Assembly (NCBI GenBank): GCA_030065265.1
Contig: JASJCW010000020.1
Coordinates: 1-44,728 of the forward strand
Reading direction: 5' to 3'
Source of the DNA: Prochloraceae cyanobacterium
GTDB taxonomy: Bacteria > Cyanobacteriota > Cyanobacteriia > Cyanobacteriales > JASJDA01
DNA: 44,728 nt
The position numbers and the translations under genes were made by a program. A model generated the notes under the pieces. That model made no database searches, was not told the DNA's origin, and was given only the letters and a program-made list of their open reading frames with translations. Positions 34,863-44,182 of the stretch are shown here, piece by piece. Position 1 is the first letter of the stretch. The number at the start of each line of letters is the position of its first letter.

Positions 34863-35358
34863 CAAGTTTTAAATCAATCTATTCTTTGAAGAGATACTTC
34901 TTAAAATTATTCAAACAGAATTTATATGATTTATTATTTCTTTTCAAAGATTGCCCTTAAGTAATTTCTTTTAATGCGGTCAATCATTTACATCATTTAA
35001 GATAAATTTTCTAAAAATATTAATAAAATTTAAAATAACTTAGTTTTTTTTCAAGGTTCGATCCGACTAAGTAAAACCTATTTGAATTACTAAATTTCTC
35101 AGATTATTTAGTTAATCGCCAAGAAATTTACAAAACAAAACTTCTTCTGCCTTCTGCCTTATCCCCTGCCTTTTGCCCTCTGCCAACGAAAATTGTAATT
35201 AATATAATAGAGCGATCCTTCCTAAGCAATTGATATTTCAAATATAGCCTAAAAGCGTAAAATCACTTAGATAATTGAGTTATTTAGCGGATCGAAATTA
35301 TCTAGTTAAATTCGATAATAAAAGAAATAACTTACAACTCAATGGCTTTTTACGGTTT
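34863..35358. other. intergenic region upstream of the FHA pair
   Basis: AT-rich, with the TGCCTT repeat at 35141-35184 as the only clear feature. A frame starting with TTG at 35275 runs into the first FHA gene but has no domain of its own. A GGTTCGATCC string near 35056 lacks tRNA stems. Confidence 0.5.
35141..35184. repeat. short tandem repeat (CTTCTGC / CCTTTTGCC units)
   Basis: Successive CTTCTGC, CTTCTGCC, CCTGCC, TTTTGCC and CTCTGCC units, the same class as 2174-2192 and 8174-8247. Confidence 0.7.
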
Positions 35359-35811
35359 ATGAAAACACTCAAAAATGATTTTCGTCATATCTTGAGAATT
35401 GAAGCCCCACTTGGTTCGAGTATTATCGAATTGCAACAGGACTATTATACTTTAGGTAGGGGAAGTAAAAATTCTATTATTATCCACGATAAGGAGATTT
35501 CTCGCTGCCATGCCACAATTATCAGGGATACGCAAGATTTATCTAACGAAGGTTCATTTTGGATTTATGACGGTGCTATCAATGGGAAAAGAAGCACCAA
35601 TGGATTAATAATTAACGGGCAATATTGTTTTAGACATTTACTCAAACCAAAAGATTTAATTTTATTGGGCAAAAATGTCAAGCTAACTTACCATCAACTT
35701 TCAAGTAAAACCGTGAAGTTGTTAAAATCTCTCGATAAGAAAACTAGTTTGACAAAGTCCAAAGTTTCAGATCGAGAAACAGTTAATTTTAAACAGACAA
35801 TAATCGTATAA
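35359..35811 (+). CDS. FHA-domain protein, first of a tandem pair
   Basis: 150 residues from the ATG at 35359; the frame is open 28 codons further upstream from a TTG, but that part shows no domain. The FHA core is YTLGRGSKNSIIIHDKEISR, then CHATI, and later RSTNGLIINGQ: the Gly-Arg, Ser and Asn that contact phosphothreonine are present. It probably reads kinase output; a Ser/Thr kinase is encoded at 4938-7061, but any link is inference. The C-terminal 40 residues are Lys/Thr-rich and probably flexible. 28 bases before its paralogue. Confidence 0.82.
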   Translation: MKTLKNDFRHILRIEAPLGSSIIELQQDYYTLGRGSKNSIIIHDKEISRCHATIIRDTQDLSNEGSFWIYDGAINGKRSTNGLIINGQYCFRHLLKPKDLILLGKNVKLTYHQLSSKTVKLLKSLDKKTSLTKSKVSDRETVNFKQTIIV

Positions 35812-35839
35812 CAAAAAAGATAAAGTTATTATTTAAAAA

Positions 35840-36313
35840 ATGAGCAATTCAAATCAAGATTTAAATCATGTCTTAATTGTTAAAGAACAATGTAGCGAAA
35901 GAATTATTATTTTAAACAAAGACAAATATTCTTTAGGAAGGAATCCTCACAACGATATTGTTATTGAAGATAAGCAAGTTTCTCGTTATCACGCCACTAT
36001 CATCAAACAACAAGAAGCTATTACTCGAGATTCTTTTTGGATTTACGATGGCGATCTCAAAAAAAGAAGCAGCAACGGTTTAATGGTAAATCAAAGATTT
36101 TGCGATCGCCATTGCTTGAAAAAAGGCGATCTAATTTTATTGGGTCACAATGTTAGATTACAATACTACCAATTTGTGAGTCAGACATTGGATTTATTAA
36201 AATTAATTGAAAATAAGAAAAAATCTAGAGATATATTGTCGCAGCTAAATAAACAAGAATTTGCCAATCGAGAAGTTAATAGATTAACTGATGTGATAAT
36301 GCCTATCACTTAA
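35840..36313 (+). CDS. FHA-domain protein, second of a tandem pair
   Basis: 157 residues. FHA core YSLGRNPHNDIVIEDKQVSR then YHATI and RSSNGLMVNQRF; the phosphothreonine-binding Arg, Ser and Asn are all present. It aligns along its length with the preceding protein (same WIYDG, RHxLK and GDLILLG-like blocks), so the two arose by tandem duplication and have diverged. Same strand, 28-base gap, probably one transcript. Role unknown; likely a phosphopeptide-binding adaptor. Confidence 0.85.
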   Translation: MSNSNQDLNHVLIVKEQCSERIIILNKDKYSLGRNPHNDIVIEDKQVSRYHATIIKQQEAITRDSFWIYDGDLKKRSSNGLMVNQRFCDRHCLKKGDLILLGHNVRLQYYQFVSQTLDLLKLIENKKKSRDILSQLNKQEFANREVNRLTDVIMPIT

Positions 36314-36577
36314 GCAAGAATAATAAACATCTAGTGAGGCAACCTTCGAGGACAAATTTAAACAAATCTGAAGTCAGTATTTTAAATCCCTCGTTCTACT
36401 TTTAATTAGTAATTTTTTGGGGTTTAAGCAAATTGTTCGCTCGAATTTTTTAAAAGATCGCAGCAACGCTCCTTTATTGAATTAGCTTAAATAGCTTACC
36501 AGATAATAGATAAAATATTAATTTTTTATTTCGCTCGAGATTAAATTCTCTTTTTTCAAACAATATATTTCTTAATA

Positions 36578-37321
36578 TTAAGAACAAGAACTTCGATCTG
36601 GAGAAGAAGTAATCACTTTAACTTTGGCATATCCAGCAGTATTTAATAAGCTAGAAACGGTTAATTTTGCTTTTTGATTTGCTTCTTCTAAAATATTTTT
36701 TTGACAAGCACTTTTAATGATTTTATTTAAAGTTTTACGTTGTGCTGAGGTTTGCAAATCAATTGCTGCATCGGGGCCTAAGTTGAGAAACCCGCGATCG
36801 TAATCATAAACAAAAGAGCGATCGACATCTATTTTGCTATCAATAATTTGCGGGGGAGGCAAACTAATTTCAATGCTATTATTAATAACTTTAATATCTT
36901 TTGCTTTGATTTTACTTAAATCTACTCCCGCTTTTACTTCTCCTCTAGCAATATAAAGCAGTTTAGTGCTGGCAATTACTAAATCTCCTAATTTACGATC
37001 TTCAGAAGCAGGAACTACCGCCTCCATTACAAAAGTAGCAGTTGTTAATTGACTAGTCAGTTTGATCTTATCAATAACGACTGTCGGCACTTCGACTTTG
37101 GGCTGAGAAACGCTGAAATTTAGAAAAGACTTCATCGTGCCATATACGCCGTAACCTCCACGCAAAACACTAGCTAAAATAATAAATATGGTTAAAGTAA
37201 TGCTGCTAGCACTAAATAACAAAAATTGTTTAAGAAAAATAATAGTTTTGTTATTATTCTGAGGTAGAGATGAATTATTTTCTGGCAAGTTAGTTAGTGG
37301 AATAGATCGCTCTTTTGTCAC
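36578..37321 (-). CDS. DUF4230-family membrane-anchored protein
   Basis: 247 residues, GTG start. A short polar cytoplasmic N-terminus, one membrane span (about 27-53), then an extracytoplasmic domain with the DUF4230 pattern: VVIDKIKLTSQLTTATFVME, a middle GEVKAGVDLSKI and the strand IEISLPPPQIIDSKID. The family's function is not known to me. Some relatives sit in gene clusters for cell envelope. It is 96 bases downstream of the PhnD-like lipoprotein on the same strand, so the two envelope proteins may be co-expressed. Confidence 0.8.
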   Translation of the reverse strand: MTKERSIPLTNLPENNSSLPQNNNKTIIFLKQFLLFSASSITLTIFIILASVLRGGYGVYGTMKSFLNFSVSQPKVEVPTVVIDKIKLTSQLTTATFVMEAVVPASEDRKLGDLVIASTKLLYIARGEVKAGVDLSKIKAKDIKVINNSIEISLPPPQIIDSKIDVDRSFVYDYDRGFLNLGPDAAIDLQTSAQRKTLNKIIKSACQKNILEEANQKAKLTVSSLLNTAGYAKVKVITSSPDRSSCS

Positions 37322-37417
37322 GATAAAAAATATCTTTTACTATACAATTTATGTTAAAAAGTATAATATTCTATTAAAGCAATTTGCAACGCGAATAATA
37401 CCAGGATCGATTAATAA

Positions 37418-38275
37418 TTAATCTTTAAGCAAAACTGCAGGTTGTTTGTCTAGTTTTGGTTGTATGGGTCTAACTTTATTTACTAAAATAATAAAATTTT
37501 GGTAATTAGGAACGGGAGCGTGAGGAAGATAACCAGCATCTTTTGTCAGATAAGTCGGTGCTTGTTTCATTGCCTCTTTAATTTTATTTTGCAATTTCGG
37601 AGCAAGATCGGGATTTATCAAGACAACTCCTGAAGGAACTAATCTCGTTTGATGCAGAACTCGAAAGCGAGTTAAAAATTCGCCACGATATTTATTGAAC
37701 TGTTCTCGAGATATCGCTCCAGCATCAACATTTTGCTCCTCGACCCAGTTTAAGACGGTTTTCGGGGTAGGTGCAAATCTAACGCTAGATAAAGTCAAGC
37801 CATGAAGATCGTACAAAGGTAAATAATAACCAGTAGCAGAACCTCGCTGACCCAAAGCTAGAGTTTTCTCTGAAAGATCTTCGAGCTTTTCAAGGTTGCT
37901 ATCTTCCCTGACCACGATCCAAGATCGATCTAAGTTTCTTCCTGCTAAAGCAAAAATCGGGATGTAACCTTGTCGATCGATCGCGATCGCCGCTAAACCA
38001 GGAGGAGCAAAGACGATCGACCAAACTCTTCTTTCAATGCGATCGATTGCTTTACGCTCGTTAAAACTAGGCTCTAATTCTATAACAGTTTTAGTTTCTA
38101 CTGCTAAATAATCTTGAAAATGATAGTATCTATCTACTATATCGCTGGCTCCTTCGTAACTGACCACTCCAATAATTAATTTTTCAAGGGGTTCTTTCGG
38201 TGGAGCGGGACAGGCAAATAATAATAGACCAAGGACGAACAGCAATATTTTTGAAAAAACGTGCTTATGGAGCAT
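37418..38275 (-). CDS. PhnD/SsuA-type periplasmic binding lipoprotein
   Basis: 285 residues. A lipoprotein signal with a hydrophobic core and lipobox ending at Cys22 (LLFAC). The mature part is a type 2 periplasmic-binding fold of the phosphonate-binding group: LIIGVVSYEGASDIVDRYYH, VFAPPGLAAIAIDRQGYIP, LGQRGSATGYYLPLYDLHG and NVDAGAISREQF. Classical PhnD serves a PhnCDE transporter, but no ATPase or permease is nearby. Many cyanobacteria carry such orphan members, some fused to or working with signalling proteins. Ligand unknown. Confidence 0.85.
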   Translation of the reverse strand: MLHKHVFSKILLFVLGLLLFACPAPPKEPLEKLIIGVVSYEGASDIVDRYYHFQDYLAVETKTVIELEPSFNERKAIDRIERRVWSIVFAPPGLAAIAIDRQGYIPIFALAGRNLDRSWIVVREDSNLEKLEDLSEKTLALGQRGSATGYYLPLYDLHGLTLSSVRFAPTPKTVLNWVEEQNVDAGAISREQFNKYRGEFLTRFRVLHQTRLVPSGVVLINPDLAPKLQNKIKEAMKQAPTYLTKDAGYLPHAPVPNYQNFIILVNKVRPIQPKLDKQPAVLLKD

Positions 38276-38491
38276 ATGTAAAAAAAATATTAATATTTTG
38301 TATTATTGCGTGTTAAACTTTCGAGCGAATCGTTCCAAATCAGCATAAAGATTGTCACTGGGTTTAATTTCTTAAAAAATCAAAAGAAATTTCAATCAAA
38401 GCACGCATCGTAAGGTGACTAAATCCAAGTCAAACAAAAATATGGTAGTTACGTAATACATCGGCGGCGAATCAACGGGAGAGTTAGAGTT

Positions 38492-39340
38492 ATGGTAGGA
38501 GCTAAATCTAAAAAAGTCAAAGCTTTATCTGTGGGCGCGCAAAACTACTGGCAATGGTACCATCAAGGCAAATTGTTAGACGAACAAAACTTTTATGCTG
38601 AAGCAGCAGCATGCTATGAAAAAGCTTTAGCCGTGAGACCTCGAGATTATTGGAGTTGGTACAATCGAGGTAAAGTGCTACAAGCTTTAGGACGTTACGA
38701 AGAAGCGATCGCCAGCTTGGATAAAGCAATTGAGAATCGAGAGCGAGATTATTGGAGTTGGTACAGTAAAGCCTATATTTACGCTGAATATTTAGGTGAG
38801 TACGATCGAGCAATTCAAAGCTTCGAGCGAGCAATATCAATCAGACCGCGAGACTATTGGGCTACTTTTAGAAAAGCAGATGCTTTGCGTCAATGGGAAA
38901 AATATAGCGAAGCAATTAAAACTTACGATTTAGTAATTGAATTGCGACCGAACGACTATTGGGCCTGGTATCGTCGCGGAGACGCTCAACGTCATTTAGG
39001 TAATTATCAAGAAGCGATCGCTTCTTATCAAGCAGCCTCTGCTAGAGATCCTAAATCTCACTGGCCTTGGTACAAACAAGGAGATTGCCACCGTTATTTA
39101 GGCAATTACGAAGCCGCAGGGGATTGTTATCATCGAGCAACTCAAATCGCCGAAGACGACGAATATGCTTGGTACAATCGAGCCTGTTGTGCCGCTCGAG
39201 TCTATGAAATAGACTTAGCTTGTCAATGCTTGCAAAAAGCGATCGAATTGAACGAATACAATCTTCAACTAGCTCTCAAGGATTCTGATTTTGAATCGAT
39301 TAGAAAAGACGAACAATTTTTAAACTGTATTAGAAAATAA
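38492..39340 (+). CDS. TPR-repeat protein
   Basis: 282 residues made of about seven TPR units. Most units carry an unusual aromatic signature at the helix A start, RDYWSWYNRG, RDYWSWYSKA, RDYWATFRKA, NDYWAWYRRG, SHWPWYKQG, then a degenerate last unit. No signal peptide, span or catalytic domain. TPR arrays bind proteins; the partner is unknown. It is 87 bases upstream of sucrose synthase on the same strand, so a role in that enzyme's regulation is possible but unproven. The kinase at 4938-7061 has a related but distinct TPR consensus. Confidence 0.85.
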   Translation: MVGAKSKKVKALSVGAQNYWQWYHQGKLLDEQNFYAEAAACYEKALAVRPRDYWSWYNRGKVLQALGRYEEAIASLDKAIENRERDYWSWYSKAYIYAEYLGEYDRAIQSFERAISIRPRDYWATFRKADALRQWEKYSEAIKTYDLVIELRPNDYWAWYRRGDAQRHLGNYQEAIASYQAASARDPKSHWPWYKQGDCHRYLGNYEAAGDCYHRATQIAEDDEYAWYNRACCAARVYEIDLACQCLQKAIELNEYNLQLALKDSDFESIRKDEQFLNCIRK

Positions 39341-39427
39341 GTTATTTAAATATTCTCTTAACGTGGGATAATTTACAAGCATTTGGTAGAGATATTTTTA
39401 GCCTCTAGCTGATATAAAGGAACTTGA

Positions 39428-41848
39428 ATGTCTTATCTCATTGAGTCGGTTCTAAACTGTGAAGAAAAAAACGATCTGCGGGGATTCATTAGCCAGTTAC
39501 AAGGATTAAGCCAAAAATACCTGCTGCGGAACGATATCTTACAAACTTTTGAAGAATTTTGCCAAGGTAAAAAAAACCCAGAGCAATTTCAAAAATCTTC
39601 CCGTTTAGGTAAATTAATTTACTACACTCAAGAAATAATTTTAGAAGAAGACAGTCTTTGTTTCATTATCAGGCCAAAAATAGCTAGATCGGAAGCATAC
39701 AGACTTCTGGAAGATTTAACCATCGAACGATTGAGTATTCCAGAATTATTGGATCGGCGCGATCGCTTTGTCGATCGCTTTCATCCCGAAGAAGGAGACG
39801 TATTTGAAATTGATTTCGGCCCCTTTTACGACTATTCTCCTATCATTCGTGATGCCAAAAATATTGGCAAGGGTGTAGAATTTCTCAACCGCTATCTTTC
39901 GAGCAAACTATTTCAAGATCCCGGACAATGGCTGGCAACTTTATATAATTTTCTCAGACTCCACAACCATAAAGGTTTAGTTCTCTTAATTAGCGGTCGG
40001 ATTCAAAATCAACAACAACTATCCGAACAGGTTAAAGTTGCGATCGGCATTCTCAACGATCTTCCCGGCGATCGCCCCTATGAAGAATTTCGTTACGAAC
40101 TGCAAGCATTAGGTTTTGAACCAGGTTGGGGAAATACTGCAGCAAGAGTTAAAGAAACTTTAGAAATACTCGATGAATTACTAGATTCTCCAGACGATAA
40201 AGTATTAGAAGCCTTTTTGTCGAGAATTCCCATGATTTTTCAAATCGTGCTAGTCTCTATTCACGGCTGGCTCGGACAAGAAGGAGTTTTAGGCCGTCCC
40301 GATACCGGAGGTCAAGTAGTCTACGTTCTCGATCAAGCTAGAAGTTTAGAAAAACAGCTCGAAGAAGATATTACTTTAGCAGGTTTGGATAGTTTTGCAA
40401 TTAAACCCAAAGTAATCGTCTTAACCCGTTTGATCCCCAATAGTGACGGAACTAGATGCAACGAACGCTTAGAGAAAATTAACGGCACTGAAAATGCCTG
40501 GATCTTGCGAGTGCCTTTTCGAGAATTTAACCCCAATGTTACCCAAAATTGGATTTCTCGCTTTGAAATTTGGCCTTATTTAGAAACATTTGCGATCGAT
40601 GCCGAGAAAGAACTTTATGTCGAATTTCAAGGTAAACCGGATTTAATTATTGGTAACTATTCTGACGGTAATTTAGTCGCCTTTTTGTTAGCGCGCAAAC
40701 TGAAAATAACTCAATTTAACATCGCTCACGCTTTAGAAAAATCAAAATATCTTTTCAGCAATCTCTACTGGCAAGATTTAGAAAATTTTTATTATTTTTC
40801 TTTACAGTTTACTGCAGATACGATCGCGATGAACGCAGCTAATTGCATCATCAGCAGTACCTATCAAGAGATAGTTGGCATGCCAGATAGCGTCGGACAA
40901 TACGAGTCCTATGAAAGTTTTACCATGCCCGGATTGTATCACGTTGTTAAAGGGATCGAATTGTATTCTCCTAAATTTAACGTCGTACCTCCAGGAGTGA
41001 ACGAGAAAGTATATTTTCCCTACGATCGCAGCCAAGAGAGAATAGCCGCTAAAAAAGAACGTCTCGAAGAACTATTATTTACTCTAGAAGATCCTTCTCA
41101 AGTTTTTGGTAGTCTCGAAGATCCCGAAAAACCTCCTATTTTCTCAATGGCCCGTCTCGATCGGATTAAAAATTTGACTGGCTTAGTTGAGTGTTTCGGT
41201 CAATCTCCCGAATTACAAGAACAGTGCAATTTAATTTTAATTGCCGGTAAATTATACACTTCTGACTCTCGCGATAATGAAGAACGAGAAGAAATTGAAA
41301 AAATTTACGGCGCGATCGAACGTTATAATTTGTACAATAAAATTCGCTGGTTGGGAATACGTTTGTCTAAAAGCGATGCTGGTGAAGTTTATCGGATTAT
41401 TGCCGATCGCCGAGGTATTTTCGTTCAACCGGCTCTATTTGAACCTTTTGGCTTGACAGTGTTAGAAGCTATGGTTTCCGGTTTGCCAGTTTTTGCAACT
41501 CAGTTTGGCGGGCCTTTAGAAATCATTCAAAATACAATCAATGGTTTCTATATTAATCCGACTAATCTAGAAGAAACTGCTCGAAGTATTCTTGATTTTA
41601 GATCTCAATGCGATGAAAATCCCGATTATTGGCATCAAATTTCTCAAGCAGCGATCGAACGAATTAATACTACCTATACCTGGAAAATTCACACTACTAA
41701 ATTACTTTCTCTAGCTCGAATTTACGGTTTTTGGAACTTTACTTCTAAAGAAAACCGCGAAGACGTACTTCGTTATCTCGAATCTTTATTTTACCTCCTC
41801 TTTAAGCCCCGCGCTGGAGAACTATTAAATCGGCACATGGGTAGGTAA
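39428..41848 (+). CDS. susA: sucrose synthase
   Basis: 806 residues, the full length of cyanobacterial and plant SuS. N-terminal regulatory domains (about 1-260) precede a GT-B glycosyltransferase: HGWLGQEGVLGRPDTGGQVV binds the sugar, HALEKSKYLFSNLYW follows, and the nucleotide site is in ALFEPFGLTVLEAMVSGLP with the E-x7-E pair. It reversibly makes sucrose from UDP- or ADP-glucose and fructose. In cyanobacteria it mainly cleaves sucrose to give nucleotide sugars for glycogen or polysaccharide. Its presence with glycogen-cycle genes elsewhere is typical of filamentous species. The TPR gene upstream may be in the same unit. Confidence 0.96.
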   Translation: MSYLIESVLNCEEKNDLRGFISQLQGLSQKYLLRNDILQTFEEFCQGKKNPEQFQKSSRLGKLIYYTQEIILEEDSLCFIIRPKIARSEAYRLLEDLTIERLSIPELLDRRDRFVDRFHPEEGDVFEIDFGPFYDYSPIIRDAKNIGKGVEFLNRYLSSKLFQDPGQWLATLYNFLRLHNHKGLVLLISGRIQNQQQLSEQVKVAIGILNDLPGDRPYEEFRYELQALGFEPGWGNTAARVKETLEILDELLDSPDDKVLEAFLSRIPMIFQIVLVSIHGWLGQEGVLGRPDTGGQVVYVLDQARSLEKQLEEDITLAGLDSFAIKPKVIVLTRLIPNSDGTRCNERLEKINGTENAWILRVPFREFNPNVTQNWISRFEIWPYLETFAIDAEKELYVEFQGKPDLIIGNYSDGNLVAFLLARKLKITQFNIAHALEKSKYLFSNLYWQDLENFYYFSLQFTADTIAMNAANCIISSTYQEIVGMPDSVGQYESYESFTMPGLYHVVKGIELYSPKFNVVPPGVNEKVYFPYDRSQERIAAKKERLEELLFTLEDPSQVFGSLEDPEKPPIFSMARLDRIKNLTGLVECFGQSPELQEQCNLILIAGKLYTSDSRDNEEREEIEKIYGAIERYNLYNKIRWLGIRLSKSDAGEVYRIIADRRGIFVQPALFEPFGLTVLEAMVSGLPVFATQFGGPLEIIQNTINGFYINPTNLEETARSILDFRSQCDENPDYWHQISQAAIERINTTYTWKIHTTKLLSLARIYGFWNFTSKENREDVLRYLESLFYLLFKPRAGELLNRHMGR

Positions 41849-42223
41849 ACATCGAAGAATAGTCGGGTTGGCTGTGCTATTTGTAATCTCAGTGACAATG
41901 CCGCAAACAGACCAGTAACTCAAAAATACTTGGTTCGATCTTTGTCAAAATCACAACCTCGCGATCGATATCAGAGCAATTCTGTTGAGAGTTGCTGCAC
42001 TTCGGCGGTCGAAGGCAAAAGATTGGGAAAATCGATCTGTAGTATTATTTTAGTAAACTGATATCGCAACATCTTTTTTACCCACAATCGAAACAATTTT
42101 CAAAACAGTAAAAATCCATAATTTACAAATTTTCCAAAATGGGTATTAGTTGCGATCGCCCAGACAAGCCAAAAATTTGTACCCTAAAAATAGATAAAAT
42201 AATTGGCATATAACCAAAACACC
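41849..42223. other. intergenic region upstream of moaA
   Basis: 375 bases between same-strand genes. I see no terminator for sucrose synthase and no molybdenum-cofactor riboswitch-like structure. Only short frames occur. Confidence 0.5.
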
Positions 42224-43213
42224 ATGAACCAGGTAGACTATCTTCGCATCAGTATTCTCGATCGCTGCAATTTTAGATGTCAATACTGTATGCCAGAAGG
42301 AGAAAAATTAAAATACATCCTGGGAGAAGAATTACTAACCACTACAGAAATAGTAACCTTACTAAAACAAATATTTATTCCCCTAGGGTTTAGCAAATTT
42401 CGGCTTACGGGTGGAGAGCCATTATTGCACCCTGGAGTGGTAAATTTAGTTAGAGAGATTGCTTCTCTGCCAGAAACTGAAGACTTATCCTTAAGTACCA
42501 ACGGCTTTCTCTTAGCAGATTTAGCCCGAGATCTTTACGATGCCGGTTTGCGAAGGATTAATATTAGTTTAGATTCCCTCAATCCCCAAACCTTCGATAA
42601 AATTATCGGTAATAGAGGTCGCAGTCTTTGGCAGCAAACTTGGCAAGGAATAGAAGCAGCTTACGAAGTTGGTTTCGATCCTCTTAAATTAAATGTTGTC
42701 GTCATCCCAGGTATTAACGATCGCGAGATACTAGATTTAGCTGCTTTGAGTATCGATCGCAATTGGCACGTTAGATTTATTGAATTTATGCCGATCGGTA
42801 ATATGAATTTATTTCAAGATCGCGCTTGGATCTCCTCAGAAGAATTAAGACAACAAATTAAAGGTAAATGGGGTTTAGTCGAATCTAAAATTAAAGGTAA
42901 CGGCCCGGCCGACGTATTCAAAATACCTAGTGCAAAAGGGACGATTGGTTTTATTTCACAAATGTCAGAATGTTTCTGCGATCGCTGCAATAGATTGCGT
43001 TTATCTGCTGATGGTTGGTTGCGCCCCTGCTTGCTCAACCAAGACAATCAAATAGATTTAAAAACACCGCTCCGTCAAGGTTTAAATCGGGAACAATTAC
43101 AGGAAAAAGTCAAGGGATTGCTAGCAATCAAACCAGAAATCAATTTCAAGCAAAGAGAATCGGGTACTTCTGGATCTTCATATCATCGGACTATGTCCCA
43201 AATTGGAGGCTAG
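42224..43213 (+). CDS. moaA: GTP 3',8-cyclase MoaA
   Basis: 329 residues from the ATG at 42224; seven extra codons upstream, from a TTG, are not conserved. Radical SAM cluster Cys15, Cys19 and Cys22 in [14 protein letters not shown], a second iron-sulfur cluster from [10 protein letters not shown] and a later Cys in WLRPCL, and the double glycine at the very C-terminus (SQIGG) needed for catalysis. It turns GTP into the cyclic precursor of molybdopterin together with MoaC. No other moa gene is adjacent. The cofactor would serve nitrate reductase and related enzymes. Confidence 0.96.
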   Translation: MNQVDYLRISILDRCNFRCQYCMPEGEKLKYILGEELLTTTEIVTLLKQIFIPLGFSKFRLTGGEPLLHPGVVNLVREIASLPETEDLSLSTNGFLLADLARDLYDAGLRRINISLDSLNPQTFDKIIGNRGRSLWQQTWQGIEAAYEVGFDPLKLNVVVIPGINDREILDLAALSIDRNWHVRFIEFMPIGNMNLFQDRAWISSEELRQQIKGKWGLVESKIKGNGPADVFKIPSAKGTIGFISQMSECFCDRCNRLRLSADGWLRPCLLNQDNQIDLKTPLRQGLNREQLQEKVKGLLAIKPEINFKQRESGTSGSSYHRTMSQIGG

Positions 43214-43230
43214 AATATACGGAAATATAC

Positions 43231-43251
43231 AGACGTTCGGTAAGAACGTCT
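43231..43251. terminator. AGACGTTC-type hairpin between moaA and rpsD
   Basis: AGACGTTC (43231-43238) pairs perfectly with GAACGTCT (43244-43251) around GGTAA, between converging genes. Followed on + by TTTACCG, a weak T-tract. Same family as 26917-26938. Confidence 0.6.
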
Positions 43252-43260
43252 TTACCGAGA

Positions 43261-43869
43261 TTAAGCTTTCCGAGAGTAATACTCAACTACTAACAGTTCG
43301 TTAATTTGTAAAGCCACCCATTCCCTTTCAATCACACCGTTAACTTTACCTACTAAGGTATTTTTGTCAAACTCTAAATGACTGGGAAGATTGGCTAAAC
43401 CTGGATATTCCATATTGGTTTCTACCAAACGTCGCGAACTATTGCGATCTCTAACGCTAATTACTTCTCCAGGACGACATTGATAGCTAGCAATATCGAC
43501 AACGCGACCGTTTACGGTAACGTGGCCGTGACAAACTAGTTGACGCGCACCGGGGATAGTTCCAGCCATTCCTAAACGAAAAACTGTATTATCTAAACGC
43601 ATTTCTAGTAATTCTAGTAAAGCCGTACCAGTAGAACCAGAAGCACGACGAGCTTTACGCATATAGGCCATTAATTGTTTTTCGCTGACACCGTAGTTAA
43701 AGCGGAGTTTTTGCTTTTCTTCTAAACGAATGGCATATTCAGATCTTTTTTTTCTTGCTTGTCCGTGTTGTCCTGGTGGATAAGACTTACGGGCATTTTT
43801 GCGGGTTAAACCAGGTAATTCACCTAAGCGTCTTGTGATTCGCAAACGGGGGCCTCTATATCGAGACAT
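43261..43869 (-). CDS. rpsD: 30S ribosomal protein S4
   Basis: 202 residues, standard length. N-terminus [20 protein letters not shown], then [19 protein letters not shown], and an S4 RNA-binding domain (about 90-150) with [15 protein letters not shown] and [15 protein letters not shown]4 nucleates assembly of the small subunit by binding 16S rRNA. It stands outside the large ribosomal operon, as usual in cyanobacteria. A good ribosome site (AAAAAAGGAGAA) precedes the start on the minus strand, after a leader that could take part in autoregulation. Confidence 0.97.
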   Translation of the reverse strand: MSRYRGPRLRITRRLGELPGLTRKNARKSYPPGQHGQARKKRSEYAIRLEEKQKLRFNYGVSEKQLMAYMRKARRASGSTGTALLELLEMRLDNTVFRLGMAGTIPGARQLVCHGHVTVNGRVVDIASYQCRPGEVISVRDRNSSRRLVETNMEYPGLANLPSHLEFDKNTLVGKVNGVIEREWVALQINELLVVEYYSRKA

Positions 43870-44182
43870 ACTTTTTCTTATTCTCCTTTTTTAGGGTGTT
43901 GCTGGATTCGATCGCAGGTCGCTCCGTCGAGCTTGTTGCAATCTTCGGTCAATTTAGCATCGATCGCTTGTACTTGACCCAAATATATAATTATATTATA
44001 TAAAGCCTAAATATTGAATTTTTTTTATTTTTATTATTATTACGAGGGATTGGCCGTAATAAAGATTACTACCAAAAAATCAGCAAAAAATACTTAAAAA
44101 ATCTAACTAAATAATTGATTGGTGCTTTTTAAAAGAATAGAATTTATTTAAGTAGTCAAAAATATAAGTTCTACAAATTAAC
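43870..44182 (-). promoter_or_regulatory. rpsD leader and divergent promoter region
   Basis: 313 bases between diverging genes. Near rpsD the leader contains a small GCTC/GAGC hairpin and a longer GTCAA...TTGAC inverted repeat on the minus strand, which could fold. S4 autoregulation is known in enteric bacteria and Bacillus but not shown for this structure. The far part is extremely AT-rich (TATATAATTATATTATATA around 43984-44002) and probably holds promoters. Confidence 0.35.

Noticed and set aside
35051..35080. GGTTCGATCC resembling a tRNA T-loop
   Set aside because: The flanking bases do not form the T-stem and no acceptor or anticodon arm is found upstream.
41849..42223. Molybdenum-cofactor riboswitch upstream of moaA
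   Set aside because: No conserved core or multi-stem structure could be seen by eye.
42280..43047. Minus-strand frames inside moaA
   Set aside because: They lie wholly within a clearly conserved gene in the other direction and have no homology of their own.
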